Assembly: GCA_020850575.1 (NCBI GenBank)
Contig: JADZEJ010000002.1
Location: forward strand, 62,001 to 126,000
DNA: 64,000 nt
Direction of reading: 5' to 3'
Source of the DNA: Candidatus Uhrbacteria bacterium
Lineage (GTDB): Bacteria > Patescibacteriota > Patescibacteriia > 2-12-FULL-60-25
Positions 58,378-64,000 of the stretch are shown here, one piece after another. The notes under the pieces are model-generated. The model was given only the letters and a program-made list of their open reading frames with translations, searched no databases and was not told the origin of the DNA. Position numbers and translations under genes: made by a program. Position 1 is the stretch's first letter, and the number at the start of each line of letters is the position of its first letter.

Positions 58378-59430
58378 ATGTTGCCTTCCGTACTATTTGG
58401 ACGATTTTCAAAAGATCTTGGAATTGATTTAGGGACAGCGAATACTCTTGTTAGTATTCAAGGAAAGGGAACAGTGATTCAGGAGCCATCAGTGGTTGCC
58501 GTTAATACTCGTAACGGTCAAATTTTAGCGGTCGGTCAAGAAGCTCGGGCGATGATAGGAAAAACGCCGCCTCATATTCAAGTTACACGTCCACTTCAAA
58601 GAGGAATTATTGCGGATTTTGAAGTTACTGAAAAGATGTTGCGTTATTTTATTGAAAAAATTCATCGTGAACGTTCAGTTTTTGTTCCACGTCCAAGAGT
58701 CGTTATCGGTGTTCCGTTGGATGTTACTGAAGTTGAGCGTAAAGCTGTTGGTGATGCAGCGATGTCTGCTGGGGCTCGTGAGGTTTTTTTGGTTGAGGAA
58801 CCGATTGCCGCTGCGATTGGTATGGGGTTACCCATCAATGAACCGGTAGGAAATATGGTGGTTGATTTGGGTGGAGGTACTACAGAGATTGCGGTCATTT
58901 CTTTAAACGGAGTTGTAACCGCCAAGTCAATTCCTATTGCAGGTGATGAATTGAACAAAAGTATTGTTCAATATGCTCGTGATGTTTTTAATATGTTGGT
59001 TGGTGAACGGGTAGCTGAAGAAGTAAAAATTGCCGCCGGATCGGCTGTTCCTTTAGAACAACCGATTGAAGTTGCTTTACGTGGTCGTGATTTGTTGTCC
59101 GGATTGCCACGTGAAATCATGGTAACTGATTCTCAAATACGTGAAGCACTGGCTCGTTCCACCAAGGTTATCGTTGAACATCTTAAATCTATCCTTGAAA
59201 TTACACCGCCAGAATTAGTTTCGGATACGTATCGCCGAGGAATAGTGATCACAGGTGGCGGTGCAATGTTGCGAGGCTTTGATAGGCTTATTTCTGAACA
59301 TACAGGATTGCCGGTGCGTGTCGCTGATGACCCGTTAACCACCGTAGTTCGTGGTTGTGGTACCTTATTGGATCATCCAAATATGTTGAATGACGTGAGT
59401 TTGCCTTCTACGGATCGCGTGCGAAATTAA
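58378..59430 (+). CDS. mreB: Rod-shape protein MreB
   Basis: 350 residues, actin-like filament protein. LGIDLGTANTLVSIQGKG (phosphate 1), EEPIAAAIGMGLPI, MVVDLGGGTTEIAVISL (phosphate 2) and GIVITGGGAMLRGFDRL (adenosine motif). Organises cell-wall elongation with MreC, MreD and the mrdA-type PBP encoded directly downstream. Confidence 0.98.
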   Translation: MLPSVLFGRFSKDLGIDLGTANTLVSIQGKGTVIQEPSVVAVNTRNGQILAVGQEARAMIGKTPPHIQVTRPLQRGIIADFEVTEKMLRYFIEKIHRERSVFVPRPRVVIGVPLDVTEVERKAVGDAAMSAGAREVFLVEEPIAAAIGMGLPINEPVGNMVVDLGGGTTEIAVISLNGVVTAKSIPIAGDELNKSIVQYARDVFNMLVGERVAEEVKIAAGSAVPLEQPIEVALRGRDLLSGLPREIMVTDSQIREALARSTKVIVEHLKSILEITPPELVSDTYRRGIVITGGGAMLRGFDRLISEHTGLPVRVADDPLTTVVRGCGTLLDHPNMLNDVSLPSTDRVRN

Positions 59431-59438
59431 GTTTTCAT

Positions 59439-60260
59439 ATGAAAAAAGGAGAAACACAATTACCGATACTTATTGTTGGCGTTATTAGTATTGTTTTGTT
59501 GTTGTATCTTTTTGGTATTTTGTCTCCGATTGCAGATGGAGTTCGTGCTTTGTTTCTGCCTGTTCAACGAGCGAATGCCTTTGTTATGTCCGCACTAGGA
59601 TTTCACGGAACTGGACATAATGTGGTGGAACTTGAAAAAAGAGCGAAAGATTTAGAAGCACGCGTTTCAACCCTGAGCGTGGATTACGTTAAAATTCGTT
59701 CTTTAGAAGAAGAAAACCGTCACTTGAGAGAAACAGCTAAATTTCTGCAAAATTCCACTTATGATCATGTTGGCGCGCGTGTAATTTCGCGCAGTACCGA
59801 TTTACGAGATTCTTATTTAGTTATTGATCGTGGTTCCAATGATGGCTTAGAAATTGGCATGGCTGTAGTGGTAGATGATGGAGTTTTTATTGGTAAAATA
59901 ACGCAATTATATTCACGTATTTCACGTGTGACGCTTGTATCTGATGAACAGAGCAGAGTTGCTGCAACCAAAGCAGGGGAAACAAAATTACTTGGTGTCG
60001 TTGAAGGACGTGGGACACAGTTAGCACAAATGACTTTAATTCCACAAAATGAACCTTTAAACCCAAATGATTTGATTGTGACCGCAGGGATTGAAGAAAA
60101 AATTCCACCGAACTTAGTCATAGGAATCATTAACCGTGTTGATAGTAAACCCACGGATCCTTTTAAAATTGCTACATTAGAACCATTATCTTTGCGGGAT
60201 AGAATTGATTTAGTTATCGTATTAAGACCTGCCGTTTTAAGACCTGAGCCAGGTTTGTAA
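59439..60260 (+). CDS. mreC: Rod-shape protein MreC
   Basis: 273 residues. N-terminal membrane helix (residues ~8-30), coiled coil (~60-95, KRAKDLEARVSTLSVDYVKI), then the beta-domain with ARVISRSTDLRDSYLVIDRGSNDGLEIGM and SRVTLVSDEQSRVAA. Bridges MreB filaments and the transpeptidase. Confidence 0.95.
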   Translation: MKKGETQLPILIVGVISIVLLLYLFGILSPIADGVRALFLPVQRANAFVMSALGFHGTGHNVVELEKRAKDLEARVSTLSVDYVKIRSLEEENRHLRETAKFLQNSTYDHVGARVISRSTDLRDSYLVIDRGSNDGLEIGMAVVVDDGVFIGKITQLYSRISRVTLVSDEQSRVAATKAGETKLLGVVEGRGTQLAQMTLIPQNEPLNPNDLIVTAGIEEKIPPNLVIGIINRVDSKPTDPFKIATLEPLSLRDRIDLVIVLRPAVLRPEPGL

Positions 60261-60261
60261 T

Positions 60262-60801
60262 ATGAGTTTTCAGCGTCGTAGCATATTTATTGCTTTCTTT
60301 GCATGTTGTATTGCCTTGTATGAAGTGGGAATGAGAACATTTTTTCCAATTCCGTATGCGTATTTTTTTCCTTCTATGGGAATTATTTGTCTTGGTTTGT
60401 TTCGTAGATGGAATGAAGAGGTCCTTATTTTTGCGTTTATCGTTGGATGTTTACATGATTTGTTTAGTTTCCACATAGGTTTTCATTTTGTGGGTTTTCC
60501 GCTTTTAGTCATATTTTTGCGCTTTGTCTCTTTGAATGTGATGACCAATAGATCATTGTATAGTCTCATTGCAATGGTTTTATTGGGAAGATATTGTTTT
60601 TGGATCTGGGAAACTTTTTGGATCTGGATTGGATCAATTGTTATGAATAATCATCACATATATATTTCTTGGTCAGAATTATGGAGACGAAGTTTGTGGG
60701 ATATATTGTTCGTTTCCTTATGCTTTCTTATTCCACTGTTTATACAAAAAATTTTTCGTTTACGAAGGAAATCTATGGATAATTATGGATCCGTTTTCTA
60801 A
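60262..60801 (+). CDS. mreD: Rod-shape protein MreD
   Basis: 179 residues, about five membrane helices with the YAYFFPSMGIICLGLFRRWNEE and GFLLxDL-like segment CLHDLFSFHIGFHFVG. Position directly between mreC and mrdA supports the call. Its end overlaps the start of mrdA. Confidence 0.88.
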   Translation: MSFQRRSIFIAFFACCIALYEVGMRTFFPIPYAYFFPSMGIICLGLFRRWNEEVLIFAFIVGCLHDLFSFHIGFHFVGFPLLVIFLRFVSLNVMTNRSLYSLIAMVLLGRYCFWIWETFWIWIGSIVMNNHHIYISWSELWRRSLWDILFVSLCFLIPLFIQKIFRLRRKSMDNYGSVF

Positions 60802-62710
60802 ACAAGAATCTCCTTTTCGTTTGACCCAAGTAGGAACAGGTCAGCGGATTGATAAGCGCAAGTCTGACTTGATGTCTCATGAGGTTTTGTTTGAAGATGA
60901 TTTTGCACATGTTCAAGAAAGACCACTTTTTTTAGGCGTCACGTTTTCACGTTCACGTTTCATAATAGCCTTATTTCTCATCGTATTATTAGTGTTTAGC
61001 CTTCTTGGTCGAGCTTATTGGATGCAGATTGTTAAACATAACGATTATCAAGTGCAAGCTGAAAATAATCGTTTGCGACATGTGCCGATTGCGGCACAAC
61101 GTGGAATTATAGAGGATCGTAACGGAACGGTACTGGCTGAAAATGTTCCTTCTTTTGATGTACAGATTACCCCTCAGTTTTTACCGAGTAATCCCAATGA
61201 AAGAACGGCGCTTTTGGCAAATGTCGGTCGTGCAATTTCGATGTCATTAGATGATATACAATCAATTTTAGAACGTGCGTCTTCGACTGATCCGTTTGAA
61301 TCGTTGACTTTAAAAAGAGATATTCCATATGTTAATGCCGTTAGTTTTAGGCTTTTAGAGGATCACGCCGCTATTCGTTTAGTGATCGGACAAAAAAGGC
61401 ATTACCCGTATGCCGCTTCTGTACCTAGTTTGTCTCATGTTTTGGGATATGTTGGAGCCATTTCTGCTTTAGAGTTAGAACGAGTACGGGATCAGGGATA
61501 TATCCAAACGGATTTATTTGGTAAAACAGGGGTCGAATATTCATACGAAAAACGCCTTAGAGGTGTGTTTGGTGAGGATTTATATGAAGTAGATGCCTTA
61601 AATCGTCCCACGCATTTAGTCTCACAAAAAAAACCAATTGATGGCGCAGAAGTTCGATTGAGTTTGGATTTTGGTTTGCAACAAGTAGCAGAGAAAGCAT
61701 TGAGGGAGGAAATGGAAAAAAATAAATTGCAAAGAGGTTCGGTAGTGGCACTTGATCCGAGAGACGGTTCGATTTTGGCAATTGTTTCTTGGCCGGCATA
61801 CGATAACAATGCATTTTCTGGAAGCGTTTCAAGTACTTATTATGCGTCATTGCTTGCAAATCAAGAACGACCTTTATTGCCACGCGCTTGGGCTGGTGTG
61901 TTTCCATCTGGTTCGACTATAAAGCCGGTGGTTGCCGCTGCGGCTTTGAGTGAGGGTGTTATTACGAAACAAACAAGCATTGACTCCACCGGAGGGATCC
62001 GTGTCGGTTCTACTTTTTTTCCTGATTGGAAAGCTGGCGGACATGGTGCTACAAACGTTCGAAGGGCGTTAGCTTGGTCGGTGAATACATTTTTTTATTA
62101 TGTTGGAGGTGGATTTCAGTCTTTTACCGGGCTAGGTATTGATCGTTTGACTTCGTGGATGCGACGGTTTGGATTGGGAGCACGTACAGGTATCGATGTG
62201 CCAGGAGAAGTTACTGGTTTTGTTCCGTCTGCTGAGTGGAAAGCACGAGTTAAAGGTGAACGATGGTATATAGGAGATACATATAATTTATCTATTGGTC
62301 AGGGAGACTTATTGGTTACACCTTTACAGGTCGCAGTTTATACTGCTGAAGTTGCAAATGGCGGTCATGTTATCGTGCCACATATTGGACAAGATGTGGT
62401 GTCTACGCCAACTACAACCCCAATTATTGATCCCGCAATAGATCGTGTTATTCAAGATGGGATGAGGGATACGGTTGTATACGGATCAGGAAGAGCTTTA
62501 GCAGGCATTGGTTTTGAAGTGTCTGGTAAAACCGGAACAGCGCAGTGGCGTACTGATAAAGCAAATCATGCTTGGTTTACGGCTTTTGCTCCAACTGCGA
62601 AACCAGAAATTGCATTAGCGGTTTTATTGGAAGAAGGGGAGGAGGGCTCAAAAACGGCTATTCCTGTTGCGAAAAGTATTTTGGAATATTGGTATAAGCA
62701 CAAAAAATAG
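60785..62710 (+). CDS. mrdA: Penicillin-binding protein 2 (elongation transpeptidase)
   Basis: 641 residues. Cytoplasmic N-terminus of ~55 residues, one membrane helix (~58-80), pedestal with RGIIEDRNGTVLAENVPSF, transpeptidase with FPSGSTIKPVVAAA (SxxK), SVNTFFYYVGG (SxN) and SGKTGTAQ (KTG). Partner of MreBCD; overlaps mreD by 17 bases. Confidence 0.96.
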   Translation: MDPFSKQESPFRLTQVGTGQRIDKRKSDLMSHEVLFEDDFAHVQERPLFLGVTFSRSRFIIALFLIVLLVFSLLGRAYWMQIVKHNDYQVQAENNRLRHVPIAAQRGIIEDRNGTVLAENVPSFDVQITPQFLPSNPNERTALLANVGRAISMSLDDIQSILERASSTDPFESLTLKRDIPYVNAVSFRLLEDHAAIRLVIGQKRHYPYAASVPSLSHVLGYVGAISALELERVRDQGYIQTDLFGKTGVEYSYEKRLRGVFGEDLYEVDALNRPTHLVSQKKPIDGAEVRLSLDFGLQQVAEKALREEMEKNKLQRGSVVALDPRDGSILAIVSWPAYDNNAFSGSVSSTYYASLLANQERPLLPRAWAGVFPSGSTIKPVVAAAALSEGVITKQTSIDSTGGIRVGSTFFPDWKAGGHGATNVRRALAWSVNTFFYYVGGGFQSFTGLGIDRLTSWMRRFGLGARTGIDVPGEVTGFVPSAEWKARVKGERWYIGDTYNLSIGQGDLLVTPLQVAVYTAEVANGGHVIVPHIGQDVVSTPTTTPIIDPAIDRVIQDGMRDTVVYGSGRALAGIGFEVSGKTGTAQWRTDKANHAWFTAFAPTAKPEIALAVLLEEGEEGSKTAIPVAKSILEYWYKHKK

Positions 62711-62739
62711 TTGACAGGTTAATTTATGATGGATATGCT
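62711..62739 (+). promoter_or_regulatory. Promoter of greA
   Basis: TTGACA 62711-62716, 17-base spacer, TATGCT 62734-62739. The ~42-base leader contains a compact GC hairpin (CGCGC 62751-62755 with GCGCG 62762-62766). Confidence 0.72.
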
Positions 62740-62787
62740 TTGGTATATAACGCGCTTTCGGGCGCGCATTTCATTTATTACACGTGT

Positions 62788-63252
62788 ATGCCAGACAAAA
62801 CGACGTATATTACTCAGGAAGGTCTTGATAAAATGAAGGCTGAGCTTATTGAATTGAAACAAGTTAAACGTCGAGAATTAGCGGAACGGATTGAATCCGC
62901 TCGTGATTTGGGTGATTTATCCGAGAATGCGGAATATCATGATGCAAAGGACGCATTAGCTTTAGTTGAGAGCAGAATTCGAGAAATCCAAGAAATCATG
63001 AAAGATGTTTCTTTAATAGATAGTAGTTCAAAAGGAGGAGTGATTTCGATTGGTTCAAAAATTTCTGTTGAAGTACTTGGTAAAGAGCGCCAATATACTA
63101 TCGTTGGTTCAAGCGAAGCTAATCCAGCGGAAGGATTGATTTCGAATGAGTCTCCTATGGGCAGTGCTTTTCTTGGTCATCGTGTTGATGATATGGTTAC
63201 CGTTGAAACGCCAACCGGTGAAACCATCTTTAAGGTGATCAAGGTAGGGTAA
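62788..63252 (+). CDS. greA: Transcription elongation factor GreA
   Basis: 154 residues from the ATG at 62788. N-terminal coiled coil with YITQEGLDKMKAELIELK and the tip acidic pair (ARDLGDLSENAEYHDAKD), then the C-terminal FKBP-like domain (ISIGSKISVEVLGKERQYTIVGSSEA). Rescues backtracked RNA polymerase. Confidence 0.96.
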   Translation: MPDKTTYITQEGLDKMKAELIELKQVKRRELAERIESARDLGDLSENAEYHDAKDALALVESRIREIQEIMKDVSLIDSSSKGGVISIGSKISVEVLGKERQYTIVGSSEANPAEGLISNESPMGSAFLGHRVDDMVTVETPTGETIFKVIKVG

Positions 63253-63267
63253 TTATTGACATTCGTC

Positions 63268-63296
63268 TTGACCCATTTTTCGCCTTCGGGTATCTT
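63268..63296 (+). promoter_or_regulatory. Promoter of lysS
   Basis: TTGACC 63268-63273, 17-base spacer, TATCTT 63291-63296; leader of about 6 bases. Confidence 0.6.
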
Positions 63297-63308
63297 CGGT
63301 CAAGAACT

Positions 63309-64000
63309 ATGCTAGATGAAGTACAAGTACGTCGAAACAAGCTCGAGGCACTCCAAGCTCGAGGAATCGACCCTTATCCAAAAACGACACAACGTGATAC
63401 GACTTGCGCTTTTGCTCTTGAAAAATTTGAGCAATTTTCACAAGAGAAGAAAAACATTACTCTTGCAGGTAGAGTGATGTCGATTCGAGTTCACGGAGGT
63501 ATGATGTTTGCTGATGTTGTAGATGGTACCGCACAAATCCAAGCAACCTTTAAAGAAGATGAAATTGGTTCAGAAGTTTTTACATTATTTCGTGATTCCA
63601 TTGATCCAGGTGATATCGTAGAGACGACTGGAATGCTTTTTACTACTAAGCGCGGAGAAAAATCACTTTTGGTTTCAGCATGGAATATTTTATCTAAAGC
63701 ATTATTACCATTACCGGAAAAATGGCATGGACTTCAAGATGTGGAAAAACGGTATCGTGAACGTGAGTTGGATATTTTGACGAATCATGAAGTTCGAGAA
63801 CGGTTTGTCATGCGTTCTAAATTAGTTTCTGCCATGCGTGATTTTTTGAATGAACGTGATTTTTTGGAAGTTGAAACGCCAATACTTCAGCCTATCCCGG
63901 GAGGGGCAAGTGCGCGCCCTTTTCAAACTCATCACCATGCATTGGACATGGAATTATATTTGCGTATTTCTCCTGAAATGTATTTAAAGCGTTTGATCGT
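63309..64000 (+). CDS. lysS: Lysyl-tRNA synthetase, class II (3' end outside window)
   Basis: The frame runs off the window; 230 residues are visible. N-terminal OB-fold anticodon-binding domain (LAGRVMSIRVHGGMMFADVV, TTGMLFTTKRGEKSLLV, LPEKWHGLQDVEKRYRERELDI), then the start of the catalytic domain: RSKLVSAMRDFLNERDFLEVETPIL (motif 1), PGGASARPFQTHHHAL and LRISPEMYLKRLIV leading into motif 2. Confidence 0.96.
   Translation, partial: MLDEVQVRRNKLEALQARGIDPYPKTTQRDTTCAFALEKFEQFSQEKKNITLAGRVMSIRVHGGMMFADVVDGTAQIQATFKEDEIGSEVFTLFRDSIDPGDIVETTGMLFTTKRGEKSLLVSAWNILSKALLPLPEKWHGLQDVEKRYRERELDILTNHEVRERFVMRSKLVSAMRDFLNERDFLEVETPILQPIPGGASARPFQTHHHALDMELYLRISPEMYLKRLI

Noticed and set aside
1-64000. 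CRISPR array or insertion sequence
   Set aside because: No regularly spaced short repeats, cas genes, transposase or terminal inverted repeats were found on reading.

Overview
This window looks like chromosome from a member of the Candidate Phyla Radiation (Patescibacteria, Parcubacteria-like side). That placement is inferred from gene content and reduced protein sizes, because no rRNA is present. It is AT-rich, densely packed housekeeping DNA: ThrRS without a TGS domain, dimeric GlyRS, smpB-ssrA-infC-rpmI-rplT, frr, tpiA, a M16 protease, peptidoglycan and cell-shape genes (uppS, uppP, murF, mreBCD, two penicillin-binding proteins), rarA, holB, a DciA-like protein, tgt, ppa, greA and lysS. 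Six tRNA genes are present: Thr-GGT, Tyr-GTA, Thr-TGT, Pro-CGG, Glu-CTC and Trp-CCA. I saw no transposase, integrase, phage gene or CRISPR array.

Layout. 0-2.3 kb: a T-box leader and thrS. 2.3-7.6 kb (minus strand): a repeat-containing 820-residue protein, a small orphan gene, then rplT-rpmI-infC, tmRNA and smpB. 7.6-12.3 kb: membrane proteins, a protease-dead HtrA-like protein and a Wzz-like protein. 12.3-17.4 kb: a foreign-looking, partly very GC-rich island with one beta-barrel protein and three Gly/Ser/Ala-linker lipoproteins of myxobacterial style. 17.5-24.8 kb: holB, a BNR-repeat lipoprotein, frr, glyQS, M16 protease, tpiA, a TPR protein and two tRNAs. 24.9-27.0 kb: two more exported orphans, one LysM-like. 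27-38 kb: rpmG, an HD hydrolase, a RecB-like nuclease, YibE/F, uppS, rarA and a PBP-murF stretch. 38-43 kb (minus strand): a glycosyltransferase-uppP-P-type ATPase operon. 43-49.8 kb: ppa, small accessory genes, a cytochrome b5-like/DoxX pair, ysxC and membrane proteins. 49.8-64 kb: a TVP38-like protein, tgt, a CsoSCA-like carbonic anhydrase candidate, a UvrD/RecB-type helicase-nuclease, mreBCD-mrdA, greA and the start of lysS.

The most striking pattern is two styles of gene start. Core genes, including ribosomal protein genes, lack Shine-Dalgarno sequences, and many have a -10 box ending about 6-12 bases before the ATG, so their mRNAs should be leaderless or nearly so. The accessory, mostly exported genes (near 5.3, 12.8, 14.5, 15.5, 16.3, 25.0, 25.7 and 53.3 kb) instead have a TTGACA (once TTGACT) -35 box, an exact 17-base spacer, a real 5' leader and, in nearly all cases, a clear AAGG/GGAGG-type ribosome-binding site.

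Other points of interest: the thrS T-box bulge (TGGA) matches the U73-CCA ends of both tRNA-Thr genes in the window; a tRNA-Thr precursor pairs its own CCA end; a promoter sits in the loop of the rplT terminator; and the carbonic anhydrase candidate has the metal-ligand spacing that I remember for carboxysomal CsoSCA, with no carboxysome gene nearby. All functional statements come from reading the sequence and recalled family knowledge; nothing was searched.
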